NCBI GenBank assembly: GCA_023525715.1
Contig: CM042010.1
Coordinates: forward strand, 86,120,116 to 86,184,115
DNA: 64,000 nt
Direction of reading: 5' to 3'
DNA from: Cichorium intybus
Taxonomy: Eukaryota; Streptophyta; Magnoliopsida; Asterales; Asteraceae
Position 1 is the first letter of the stretch; the number at the start of each line of letters is the position of its first letter. Shown in pieces: positions 9,835 to 20,317 of the stretch. The translations under genes were made by a program, and so were the position numbers. A model generated the notes under the pieces. It saw only the letters and a program-made list of their open reading frames with translations. It had not been told where the DNA came from and searched no databases.

Positions 9835-10512
9835 AAATTCCAGAAGAGGGATTTCCGATGATTTGATTCGGAGGATGGTTACGAGTCAACTTATGAAGTC
9901 GTGGAATAAGAGCAGTGTCTGAATCAGGAGGTGCCATGTCCTGGATGAATTCCAGATCTTCAGGAGTAACATTCAATATGTGTGATTCTTTAGCAGAGAT
10001 TCCTTCATCGACATCAAACGTGAAGATTGGTGCATCATTTGATGCATCTGGTGAGGAGTTGTTCCTTTCATCTCCGGAATGTTGATGGTTTCCCTTAGAT
10101 TGTGGGATTCCATCAACATGGGTCGGGAGCGGGAGCTCCCCCTAGATATGTGCTGGGAGCGAAGGATCCCCCTGAACCTATTGAACATGTGAAGGAAGCG
10201 AAAGCTCCCCTCAAATATTGCATTTATTTTTGAAACTCTTACCTCATTAACTGGATCGGTTGATTCTGTTGAGGTGGAAGGTGATGGTGCTGATTCTGAA
10301 ATTATCAGCTGAATAGCTTCAGGAGATCAAATGATTTCGGCATGAGTTGCGGTTTCTCATGAGTCGAAGAGAAGATGATAGTCAACTTCGATTGTTTGGA
10401 TGGGTTGATGGCCTTCCAAAATGTCAGCCTCCATGACATATAGAATGCCTTGTGCAGGTTTTCTTCAAAGGTATTGGTCATCAAATTCTATGTCAAAGCT
10501 CTCTTCAATAAC
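9835..10512 (-). pseudogene. Sirevirus-1 pol, variable IN-RT linker
   Basis: The stretch between the integrase end (YRVLNRRT, 10,513) and the RT start. In copia elements this linker is variable and acidic. Here it has Glu/Ser/Pro-rich pieces in several frames, with stops and frameshifts. GGGAGC-type repeats (GGGAGCGGGAGCTCCC, GGGAGCGAAGGATCCCC, 10,127-10,215) resemble the PPT-like tract repeats seen in the same linker of element 2 (57,845-58,105). Confidence 0.6.
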
Positions 10513-11199
10513 TCACGTTCTCCTGTTCAGCACACGGTAAGCAACAGATTTAGATGAATACCCCATGAATATTGCTACATCACTTTTGGGTACAAATTTT
10601 CCCAAGTGATCTTTGTTGTTTTTGATGAAGCAACAACAGCCAAAAATATGAAAGAATTTGACATTGGGTTTTCTCCCCTTTAACACTTCATAAGGTGTCA
10701 TTAAAAGTCGCTTATTAATGATTGATCGCCTGTGAACGAAGCATGTTGTTGCTATAGCTTCCGCCCAGAAGGACAACGGAAGATTGACAAAGTTCAACAT
10801 CGATCGTGCTACTTCCACCAGAGTCCGATTTCTTCTTTCCACCACACCATTTTGTTGAGGTGTGTAGGGAGCTGAGAAGTTATGCTCAATTCCCTTGGAA
10901 GCGAGAAATTATTCTATTTTCCGATTGTTGAATTCAGTTCCGTTGTCGCTTTTGATTCTTCTTACGGGCAGTTGCACCTTAAGTTCGATTGAAACGATGA
11001 AGTTCTGATGCTCCACAAAGCTATCAGATTTCAACCTTAAGAAGAATACCCAGGTGAAGCGAGTGAAATCATCTACAATCACCAGAATATTTTTCTTGTG
11101 GTTTAGGCTGGCCACTGACGATGGACCATAGAGGTCATTATGAAGAAGTTCTAAAGGATGGGAAATGCTGGAATCAGTAATGGATTTATGAGTCTTTTG
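10513..11199 (-). pseudogene. Sirevirus-1 pol, integrase catalytic core
   Basis: Minus-strand copia integrase. ILVIVDDFTRFTWVFFL (about 11,070) holds part of the core after the first catalytic aspartate. IKSDNGTEFNN (about 10,940) carries the second aspartate, and VERRNRTLVEVARSMLNF (10,845-10,790) carries the catalytic glutamate. The C-terminal region continues with NVKFFHIFGCCCFIKN and VAIFMGYSSKSVAYRVLN. Integrase inserts the cDNA into host DNA. Stops near 11,116, 10,908 and 10,846 break the frame. It lies between the zinc-binding HHCC region at 11,200-11,709 and the linker at 9,835-10,512, the normal copia order (PR-IN-RT-RH). Confidence 0.85.
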
Positions 11200-11760
11200 C
11201 TACTGTTTATCCAGTGCACACGCTGCACACAGATTTTTGTTGTCGAACTTCAGAAGTGGAATTCCTCGAACCATTTCTTCTATGACCAGCTGATTCATGT
11301 ACCGAAAATTAAGGTGAGCCAATTTTTGATGCCATAACCAGCTTACCTCGGAATGGGCTTTAGAAAGAAGACAAAGCTGAGGTTTTCCTAGAAAAAGGGA
11401 AATGTCAAGAGGAAACATGTTGAGATGCCTTGGAGACTTCACCAAACATTTGTCTCTGGTCTTGGTCATGATGTAGCTGAATTCATGATCGAACTCTACT
11501 CGGAGACCAGTACATACAAGTTGTCCAACGCTCACAAGGTTATGTTTGAGACCCTGAACATAGGCAACTCTCTTTATGGTGAAGTTTCCGTTGGTGAGAA
11601 CCCCATATCCTTTGATTATACCATTTGCATCATCTTCAAACGTGACATATCCTCCATTGCTGACTTCCCGATAATCCCTCAAAAATTCCAATCTCCCGGT
11701 CATGTCCATTGAGCAGTCACTGTCAATAAGCCATTCGTCATCCTGCTCCTCCGTACTTAA
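11200..11760 (-). pseudogene. Sirevirus-1 pol, protease remnant and gag-pre-integrase domain
   Basis: The open piece 11,709-11,200 starts inside the protease region (DMTGRLEFLRDYREV follows the usual DSG(A/C)S active site, which lies at the degraded upstream edge near 11,720-11,740). It runs through VAYVQGLKHNLVSVGQLV and the GAG-pre-integrase/HHCC zinc-binding region (WLWHQKLAHLNFRYMNQL ... NLCAACALDKQ). His and Cys spacing (H-x3-H ... C-x2-C) fits a copia integrase N-terminal domain. It is broken from the catalytic core by stops at about 11,199. Confidence 0.83.
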
Positions 11761-14494
11761 TGCCTGAAAATTAGATCGTTAGTTTAGGCACCCAAATTTG
11801 TTTGGGGCCATTGGTTTTTCCAGACTTGGGAGATGTGAACTGTTTCTTGATTATCCTATTCGTAGAAGTCTCAACTTCGGAAACATGTGTGGTTAAGTCA
11901 GAAGACTTTAAGTCGGAAGTTGGAATTTTTACAATCCATTTTTGAACAGTACTTTTTGGGAATTTTTGACAATGTTGTTTGTTTTGGTTGAGAATATTCT
12001 TACAGCAGTGACAGCAAATGTTTGTTTGTTCACGTTTTAATATTTTCGGAGCTGTATGCTGTTGAAAAATATTTGGTGTTTCAATTTTCTGAAATTTTCA
12101 AACAATTTTTCCTTTTTGAAAATTGTTATTTCTAGATTTGAAATTATTTTATTGTTGAAGGTTTCTCTTTGGTGTGTTTGAAAAATTGATGAACTTTGTG
12201 TTTGATGGACTGGGTTTGCTGGACTCAACATCATGTTTTTTTGGTACAACAGACTTTGCTGTTCTCGCAATGTTGGCAATTTTAGGAAACTCGGAATAAT
12301 AATCTAACCAATTTGTAGTCTGGCAATAATGAATAAGCTTAGTGTTTGGTGTTGGAAGCAAACCCTTGTGAATGTACTTGTTTGATACCAAAGTTACTGA
12401 TTTCCTAGTTTGTTTCGGAATGACGTTTTTTATGATGGTTGATGAGGTGCGGTTTGATTTGTTTTGAAAGAAATAATTTTTCTCTTCTACTCTCGCATAG
12501 GACTTGGGTGATCGAATATCTTTTTGATTGAGATTTGGTTTTATCCTGTTTTTAGTTAAGTTTACTCCCTTTCCTTTCTTAAAATTTTCTCTTGGTGAAG
12601 ATGAGTCAGATAAAGAATCATTTAAAGTGTCCGAGTCTTTTTGACTAGTATTAAGTTTTCCGAGAAAGAGTTTTCTGTCTGAGTTTTGAGATTTCGGAAG
12701 ATCTTGCTATAAGGCATCAACAAACGACTTGGTGACTGAATCGGATGATTCAGCAGTCGTACTTGGTGCATTAGCAGCAATGGGATTTTTTTATTGTAAT
12801 CTTGTTAAAATCAGTGCTGATGATAATTTGCTTGTTTGGACACTTTTCCATTTCGATTTCTTCGTCAATTTCTTCTTCCTTAGAATTTTCCTCCATGATG
12901 ACCTGACGTGGGTTAAATTCCTCAGCAACGCAGGTTCCTTGTAAGTTTGCGAAGAAGAAGTGTTGATTAGAAGTTGAAGGGATATCATTGGGGACCGAAG
13001 TCAGGTGTCTTGGCACAAACGGGACCGATGATGTTGACAATTTTGCTGCTTGCGACAGTGTCAACATCTTGACTTGGAATTTTCGAAAAATATGAAAATG
13101 AGATTTTTGCCCCTCCTGATGGTTCCGAAGTGACAACTTCCGAATCAGTCAGTGGAGTTTTGGTTTGTGTCAAGTCAACATCGATATTATCATTGTTTTC
13201 GTTTGAGGGATATCTAAAAGATGGACTTTCTTTATTGTACACAGGATAATTTTTACTTTCATCCCCAATTGAAACTATTTTTGGAAGAGTTTGTGTTAGC
13301 ATGAGATTTAAAGACCTCAGTTGCATGATACAACTGGTCAATTAACTGATTAAGACGTACATTGTCGCTTCGGGCAAAATCCTGTTACGAAATCAAAAGC
13401 TGATTTAAATTTTCAGTGGTAATGCTAGATGTCTTTTCGAATTTTAAATCAGCATCCAGTTTATCACACAAAAGTTTTCTATCCTCTAGTCTACTCCTGA
13501 GCTTCATCACCTCATCAAAACCATCGTTCCTTTCGTCCAAATCTCGTTAGTAAGCCACTAGTGCATCTGCACAAGTGTTAGCAATCTTTTCCAAGCAAGG
13601 TTCTAATTTAACAGAGTAACTGTTATTGGTATGAAGCATATTGCATACCTGTTCAACGATCCTAACTCCACTGATGTTCCCCAGTCTGGGGGATTGGAAT
13701 TTCAGAGGTTCCTTGGACGATCATACACTCACCTACATCTTTTCCACGTTTTCGTTTGTTTTCATAGGCTTCTTCGGCTTCATCTCTTGAAGACCAAACT
13801 TCAACATTTCTTGAGGTTGCTACAAACGCTTTCACCTTTTCATCATCTTTTTCCTTGTGAAAGTTCCGAGGGGCTCTACAGTCAGCTGCATAGTGCCACA
13901 GTCCACCACAGTTGTGACACTTTATCACATCCGTCTCACTTTTATCAGGTGTTCGGATGTGATTGGAACTAGCAGCTGGTGCAGGAGCAATTTTGGGTTT
14001 TTCTAGATGTTGTTCTTTGGTAGTCTGATGTTGCTGATTCTGAGTTGATTGGTACTAGCCTCTCTGATAGTTATGGTTTTGATTTCTGGTTGGATAACCT
14101 GCACGTTGATTAGTTTGTCGAAAATTTTTCTTTGGACTGGTATAAGATGGTATCCGATTGAATTTTGGCTTATCAGGGCGATGTCATGTTGATATGTTGC
14201 TTCCTCCTCGTCATCGTATTTCGAATAGGCGGATTCTGATGGAGCAGGAAGAGCCAAGGTAGGAGCATTGATGGATTGTTTTGAAATAGGAGGTTGATAC
14301 TGGATCAGAGGTACTTGATAGTTGGAAGGGTAAGAGATCTACGGAGCTGATGGATGGTAGGAGGGAACATGATTAGGTTGATAGGAAATCTGACTAATCT
14401 CATGTTGTTGAGTCTAGTGGTTAGTGGGCAAAAGGTAAGTTGGGTTTTGAGCAACTTGGTGATATTGTACAAGTTGCTGTGGACTTGTGATAGG
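11761..14494 (-). pseudogene. Sirevirus-1 gag and gag-pol junction
   Basis: Gag on the minus strand, in several frames with many stops. It holds a retroviral zinc knuckle CHNCGGLWHYAADC (C-x2-C-x4-H-x4-C, about 13,920-13,880), which binds RNA during particle assembly. Downstream (13,640-11,770) is a long Ser/Asn/Lys-rich region. The stretch around 12,300 (FPKIANIARTAKSVVPKK) aligns with YPKVANFKNTVFIKK of element 2 (about 60,600), showing that both share this post-knuckle Gag region. Pieces at 14,257-14,003 (EEEATYQHDIALIS) lie N-terminal to the knuckle. Gag is truncated at its N-terminus by the inverted-repeat segment at 14,495, so the 5' LTR and leader of element 1 are missing. Confidence 0.72.
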
Positions 14495-14650
14495 ATAATG
14501 ATGTTATCATCTCATCATCTCATATGACATGTACATACTGTCACATATTATTTACTCATAATATAGCTAACGCCCGCCGTCAGCCTCATAAGATGATCTA
14601 TATAGCCATATTGGCTATCATTATTGTCACGTAGGCAAATACTCACTCTT
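14495..14650 (+). repeat. left arm of a 156-bp inverted repeat
   Basis: The arm begins ATAATGATGTTATCATCTC and ends GCAAATACTCACTCTT. Its reverse complement occurs at 15,958-16,113 with only about ten mismatches. The sequence outside both arms does not match. Confidence 0.85.
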
Positions 14651-15957
14651 GGTTCCAACATCATGTAGCTGCTTGAGAATGTGTGAGGTTTCTTGTATCT
14701 CGAGCGAGATGAAGTTGTATAACTACGTGATGAGAAGTTATGAGTTAAAAAGAGCAGAAGAGTAATTGTGGTTGTGATTGATAGAATTCGTTCCTTAGCA
14801 ATCAAATCAATTACTGCCAATGAGAGAAATATGTGAATGTCGATATGACAATACTATTTACTCGTATGAGACGATGGATAGTAGATTTTGCTATAATAGT
14901 CTTGAGTTATTTTCTTGAGATTAATGAGTTAGCCGGTTGATGAGATATGATCTCACCATAGAGATTGCAGTGTTGGATGATATTATTTTCTTTCTGAGTC
15001 ATGTGTACAGATTTTGGTGAGCCGTATGTATGATTTATTTTGTGTCATCCTTATGGATTAGAGACTGAGATGATAATGATGGAGAAATGTTGAGAGGAAT
15101 ATCCTTACTGATGGTGTGTCAGGAGGAATATATGCGGTTGTGTTGCGAATTCATTTGATAATAAGTTATTGAGTTTGATAGAGCTAACGATTTAGTGAGA
15201 ATGTGATGTGGATTATCCACATAAAAGAGTATATAATGAGTGAGTACTCGAGAGAAACAACATGAGGTATATTGTTGAATTGAGATGAAGAGGAGCCATT
15301 TTTGGTAGAGGATTGTTAGTTGTATATTAGGTAAAAACCTAATATGTGTGCTACCTAATATGTGTGCTGAGGTGGGAGTAGAGATAAATGAGTTTTTAGA
15401 GAAGTTGTAATCGGTCGTGGTGAAAAGACAACTAAAAAGGGTCTTATGTGACCAAAGTATCGAGGGTTAAATTCCAAGTCCAGAAGAGACACGAAGGAAA
15501 CTTGAGATAGTTTCCAATATTCTAATTATTTCTACATTTTTATCCTAGTGTTGATGAGTCGTGTAACGTGAGTGAGACATTTGAATGTCTGTGTCTCTTA
15601 TGTTGTATGAGTACTTCTCCTACCCTGATCGATGAGAATGTGCAAGTAGCAGAAATCAATAACTGGCATGTTGCGATTAGAGGAGTAAATTGAGAGAGTG
15701 TGTGAGCCTGGAATCGGTGAGACCGTTTTCCTTATTGAAGAGTAAACCCTTTCAAGGAAATTTGAAACAGAAGTTGAATCCCAAATAGTTAATTGAGATT
15801 AGTGTTATAGAGAGAATGGATGGTACGTTGAGAATGTGGCATGATGTGAGCCATAAAAATGAGTGTATGTAAATGATGATAGTGATTAGAGCATCACTTT
15901 AGGAGTGAGGCGAGATACATTGGTATCGACAAAGCTATAACGAAGTGTGTGCCTTGA

Positions 15958-16113
15958 AAGAGTGAGTATTTGCCTACGTGACAATGATGATAGCCAATAT
16001 GGCTATAGAGATCACCTTATGAGGATGATGGTGGGCGTTAGCTATATTATGAGTAAATAAGATGTGACAGTATGTACATGTCATATGAGATGACGAGATG
16101 ATAACATCATTAT
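15958..16113 (-). repeat. right arm of the 156-bp inverted repeat
   Basis: Reverse complement of 14,495-14,650 with about ten mismatches over 156 bases. The outer end reads CATCATTAT on the plus strand. Confidence 0.85.
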
Positions 16114-16210
16114 TGTATATGATGTGTAACTATGGTGGTGAGGTGGTTGTATAGACCATACCTATTACAAGAGATTTCGTGGACGGAATCTTTTGAAGGA
16201 GGAAAGAACT
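16114..16210 (+). other. gypsy pol tail and polypurine tract
   Basis: TTCGTGGACGGAATCTTTTG followed by the purine run GAAGGAGGAAAGAACT directly before TGTAAGACCC. The arrangement matches the 3' end of the intact chromovirus at 37,940-37,975 (TTCGGGGACGAAATCC ... GGGGGAGAAT then TGTAAGACCC), where the pol stop codon also falls in the first bases of the LTR. Only the last roughly 50 bases of pol are recognisable. Confidence 0.75.
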
Positions 16211-17946
16211 TGTAAGACCCATTTTCTTTTGACATGCTTATCAAGGTAAGTAGAGTTATTATCTTATAGATGGTGTGGTTCTAGCTATGAGTTGTTTAGA
16301 GTAAAGGTGTGGCGATCTTTTGTGATTGCCTTTGAGTTATGAGTTGTTTGATGAGTGAGAAGAGGTTGAACCCTTTCTTATATACTAATCTTGTTGTAAT
16401 TAATATTAGTTAGGTTGTTGCATGAGTTTGGGTGATTAGAAACACATTTGGAAGATGTCTAAAGTTGAAAAATGCTAAAAAGAGGTTACACAGGTCGTTT
16501 AATGAGGCTTATGAACTGATCCAAGACCTTTCCAGGGTTACACGGGTTGTGTAAAAATGGTCCAGAAACCTGTCCGGGGGCTGAAACGGGTTGCACGGGT
16601 CGTTTTCGCGAGCACGGGTCGTGTAGGCAACATCAGCGGCGCTAATGTAGGATATTAGTTGCGCTAATGTCCTGCAGACCCCATATAATGTGCAGAAACC
16701 CTTGATTTCTGAAAGAGAACACACAAACTCAAATTCAGAGCATTTTGGGGCGATTTTGTGTCAATTTGAAGCTGGAGAATAATGGGGAAACATAAAGGGA
16801 CTCGAATCTAACCTCGTAAACGTGCTCATGATTCCTAATTCATCGAGGTGAGTAACTTGTTGGTTTTGGGGTTTTCAAACCCTAGCTTTTGATTTTGTGA
16901 TTTAGCTATAAATTGTTGCATATGTTGTTAGTAGATTGTTAGTGGATGCTTTCTTGAGTTATTGGTGTGATTATTGTCGAGATTTTACGGTTGAATGAGT
17001 AGAACCGCGGAATTGGGGGTTTCGGTAAGTATAATGTTGATATTTACTATTTATACTCTTTTTCCTCTTTCAATTTCTACATATTTGAGTTGGATGTTGT
17101 TGAGATGATTGTGGATGTTGGAGAATTGATTTAGACTGTGGCGATACAACCAAGCCTAGTGAACAAGAGCCCGATACTCGTAATTTGGGGATTTCACATA
17201 CTAAACTGATATCAAGTGAGTACTCTCTAGTACTTGAGTGGAGTTTTACCTTGTCGTAGGTTATATAATTATATATGTGTTATATTGTTATTTGTGAATA
17301 ATAATAATAGAGTTGAACATGCATATTGATTGTATATACCGAGTAAATGCTAATGTAGTCGTGTTAAAGAGTTTTGAGTTGATTTGTATAGCCATGAGAG
17401 CTATTGAGCTAGAGTATAACTGGTTGTGAAACGAGTATATATAAATAAATGATTATGATTGAGTTTGTGAGAAGTATCAAGTATGATACTTAGTGAGAAG
17501 TTGATATTTGCTAACATTTAACTGGTGGTGTAAAGTTAATGTGATTGTCGTTTTCAGAGATAGAGAGGAGATATATATTTATAATTGCTAATGAGATTAG
17601 CAAGAGCCGAAGATGAGAAAAACATGTTAATAATGAGATTTGAGAGAAGAGTTGGAGGTTATTCACTAAGCTTTATATAAGCTTACACTTGAGTGTTATG
17701 TTATTTTACAGGTATCTATAGCTGTGATAGGGGAAGGCATGTGATAATGAGTGATGTACAAGTTTAGAGTGTGTCCTTTGGTTGTAATAGATTTATTTCT
17801 AATGCCTGGTCATTGTAAGGACCTTTTGTGTAATTATTTATGTTGATAACATCTGGTTTCCATGGTTTGAGTATAAGTATGCCCATTTTGATGTATTATT
17901 GTTTGAAAAATTTTGGGTGTACTTTGTATGAGATACCGAGTGTTAC
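16211..17946 (+). mobile_element. gypsy (chromovirus-like) 3' LTR, truncated at its end
   Basis: It starts TGTAAGACCC right after a PPT and contains the layout seen in other TGTAAGACCC LTRs here: a CCCTAG-type leader and a block AAGCTTTATATAAGCTTAC...TTTACAG near 17,670-17,710, matching ACTAAGCTTTAAGCTTAC...TTTCAG in the intact element (32,450). Near 16,630-16,670 it carries GCGGCGCTAATG/TTGCGCTAATG motifs. At about 17,946 (GAGTGTTAC) it stops where the usual GTTACA end and PBS are expected and joins a minus-strand LTR fragment. About 1.74 kb remains. Confidence 0.7.
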
Positions 17947-18146
17947 TCCAGGTTTGGACTGCCTTGAAATCGCAACAGCCCAAATTTTCCGCAACAAACT
18001 ATTAGTGTCGCTAATGAAGAGGTTAGCACCGCTAACACTGGATTTTTAGCAACTTGTCATTTTTACCCCCTTTTTACAACTTTTGCATTTCTCATCTGTT
18101 TGCCCAAAAGTCAGAGGTGCTAGGATCTGATGAGGCTCTGAATCAG
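17947..18146 (-). mobile_element. fragment of a minus-strand gypsy LTR
   Basis: CCAGGTTTGGACTGCC...GAAAGAACTCTTTGG matches the minus-strand LTR at 47,825-48,045 over about 200 bases, including TTAGC(G/A)CCGCTAAC-type motifs and GTGCTAGGATCTGATGAGG. The LTR start (TGTAAGACCC on the minus strand) and the PPT are deleted; the fragment joins a pol tail directly at about 18,147. Confidence 0.75.
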
Positions 18147-18216
18147 GCCCGGAAAGAACTCTTTGGCCATTTACGTCCCCGAAATCCATGTCGGCAAACC
18201 GATCAGTGTTATGCCT
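18147..18216 (-). pseudogene. 3' end of a degenerate minus-strand gypsy pol (left half)
   Basis: Plus-strand GTCCCCGAAATCCATGTCGG is the reverse complement of the pol terminus of the intact chromovirus (GATTTCGGGGAC at 37,939). After removing the Athila insertion (18,217-39,331) and one TGCCT copy, it runs straight into 39,337 (CTGCATTTCTTC), which is the reverse complement of the chromodomain region GAAGAAATGCAG at about 37,900. The two halves are therefore one element split by the Athila insertion. Confidence 0.8.
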
Positions 18217-18860
18217 TGACAACGCCTAGTAATATCAAGTATTTTAGTCGTTGTTGAGCCCTATTCTTGGTGAAATAATATCATATATGCTTTGGTATTC
18301 TCACTTTTTGTGTCAGTGCTTGTTTGCAAAGAAAGCTTACAATAACGCGTACAAAATGAAGAAGTTTGAAGATAAAGTTAACATCAGTCGACTGGACACG
18401 CGCTCCGTGGGTACGCATGTGTGCGCGACGTGCCACGTGAGAAGATGAGGCGGTGAAGAATTCAAACCGCGAGAAAACGGAGATAAGGCAGTACGCGCGC
18501 TGCGGTTTTGAGCTATGCGCGGTGGGGTTTTGGTGTTTGAATGCTTGAATGCTTTTGGATTGATCTTGTTTGTTTCTGATTTTGAATATTACTTCTGATT
18601 TCAGTAAGCAAATTAGGTTAGATTTTAGTTTAAGTTTCATTTAGTTTATGCTTTGTTCTGGATTTGGATTGGAATTGTGTTTTTGGATTATTTTTGGGAA
18701 AGTAGAGGTTAGAGTCTCCGGCTGTAGCGTGACACTACTGTTGGCAAGCTATCGTCTTAACTTAACCACGAAACTCCTGTGGATCGACCCTGACTACCAC
18801 TGTATTAGTGAGAGTGAGATATTTTACTATTTTTGACCGCACGACGACCAAGGCGTGTAA
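18217..18860 (+). mobile_element. Athila 5' LTR, internally deleted
   Basis: It begins TGACAACGCCTAGTAA and ends GGCGTGTAA, with the inverted terminal core ACGCC/GGCGT. At 644 bp it is about 330 bp shorter than the LTR at 30,172-31,142: bases between GCGGTGGGG and TTTTGGTGTTTG (about 18,525) are missing. The lost part contains the TATA box (CTATAAATAGAGG, 30,509-30,521 in the other LTR) and the likely transcription start. This 5' LTR should therefore not drive the element. Confidence 0.87.
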
Positions 18861-18865
18861 AAGTT

Positions 18866-18882
18866 TGGCGCCGTTGTCGGGG
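18866..18882 (+). promoter_or_regulatory. Athila primer binding site
   Basis: TGGCGCCGTTGTCGGGG, five bases after the LTR end. It is the site complementary to the 3' end of tRNA-Asp used by Athila and Tat elements (family knowledge), with one difference (GTTGTC instead of GTTGCC). Confidence 0.88.
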
Positions 18883-19094
18883 TGTTGTGAGCTTAAGATA
18901 GGACGATCTGTAGGGAGTGTTTTCTGATTTTTTGTTTTAGTTTTGAGATTTGAGTTTTGTTAGTCTTTTTGTTTTGGTTTTGGTGGGCGTGTTGCACTAG
19001 TGCATGCGTACCCGTCGGGGTGGGCATTCATCACCCTTGCTTTTCGACTCAGAAATCTAACGAACCGCGCACAGTGCATAGGCGCTTAGATAGA

Positions 19095-20317
19095 ATGAGT
19101 CCCAGTAGTGTTAGTATAGAGGACGTTACCCATGAGCCTACGAGCGAGGTAACAGGAGGGGAATACCATATATACCCCAAGTGTCAGAATTTCATTTTGG
19201 TAGCACGAGTGCTACTGGTGGTGCGGTTTCAGCCCCCGTATCAATACCGACATGCACTCCGCCAACAGTTCCACCTTTAGGACAAACAATAACCAACCCT
19301 TTTTCAGCTGCGATGGTGTGGGGAGCACCGACCCACGATGGCACCCCACCGCCACGTCAGCAAACAACCATTTCTCAACCGCAACAATTACAACCATTAC
19401 AACCACCATTACATCTAACCATCTTTAAACCACAACCCGCTTTTCAAACCTTACCACAACAAACCCAATATGTGCAACCACAACAGCCTCCACCATAGCA
19501 ATATCAATACCAGGAGGTCGAGCACGGATATGACGAGGAGGATAAAGGCTGGATTCCTCCACAGCAGCAGCAACAATGGAACAGAGGTCGGGGACCTCCA
19601 CGAAGGATGCAACAACCGCATCAACCGGAAGGTCAACCAGGTTACAACAATGATCACTATAACCGTAACTTTGTTCAACCTTTATACTTTGCACAACCGA
19701 GAGGGCAATCGGTTACGTCGCACTTCCAACCATGGGAGTATGATGATTCGTCGCCCATTTGTATTCCTGATAATGTTGATACTCAAGTAGAAATTAGGCC
19801 TCAATTGATAGGAGTATTAACACAATTTAGAGGGTATAATACTGACGATCAATATAACCACTTGTATGAGTTCATAGCCATAGCTAATGCCAATACCTCT
19901 AAGAACACCAATAGAGATATTTTTAGGTTAAGATTATTTCCTTTTACCTTAAAGGACAAAGCCAAGTACTGGTTTACATATTTACCGGCTAATAGTATCA
20001 CTACTTGGGATCAACTAAAGGCCAAGTTTTTGCAAGAGTTCTACCCAGTTACTAAAACTTCTGAGATTAGACGCGTAATTCAAGATTTTCAACAGAAGCC
20101 GGGGGAGGCATTTTACGAGGCTTTTGAGAGGTTAAAGGAGTTGACGAGGGCATGCCCACATCATGAAATTCCAAAGTGGCAGTTAGTGAGATTATTCTTT
20201 GAAGGGGTGAATGAAACACATCAAGCGATGATAAATGCTTCATCAAGTGGAACATTTATGTGGCAAGAACCGGAAGAAGCATGGAGATTCTTAGAGCAGT
20301 TAAGTTTAGAATCAAAG
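19095..20317 (+). pseudogene. Athila gag, N-terminal part
   Basis: A start at 19,095 (MSPSSVSIEDVTHE) is matched by the copy at 31,385. The first about 80 bases are frameshifted relative to what follows. A Pro/Gln-rich region (19,260-19,600) contains one TAG at 19,497. It leads into the conserved retrotransposon gag domain: NRDIFRLRLFPFTLKDKAKY, WDQLKAKFLQEFYP and EAFYEAFERLKELTRACPHH (about 19,910-20,160). Gag packages element RNA. At 20,317 the frame is cut by a solo LTR. Skipping the insertion and one TSD copy, the frame continues in phase at 22,213, so the gag was open here when the LTR arrived. Confidence 0.85.

Larger units (their letters stand above)
14495..16113. mobile_element. 1.62-kb segment bounded by 156-bp inverted repeats
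   Basis: The paired arms (14,495-14,650 and 15,958-16,113) enclose about 1.3 kb of AT-rich sequence with no ORF of note. It sits at the exact point where the Sirevirus-1 gag stops and before a gypsy 3' end begins. Long terminal inverted repeats fit a non-autonomous Mutator-like DNA transposon, but I see no clear 9-bp duplication (TGTGATAGG versus TGTATATGA). Alternatives are two inverted fragments of one repeat brought together by rearrangement. Confidence 0.5.

Noticed and set aside
14486..16122. 9-bp target duplication around the inverted-repeat segment
   Set aside because: TGTGATAGG and TGTATATGA agree at only four of nine positions, no better than chance-like similarity.
19212..19694. 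Minus-strand Val/Leu-rich open frames
   Set aside because: Antisense of the Pro/Gln-rich Athila gag segment.
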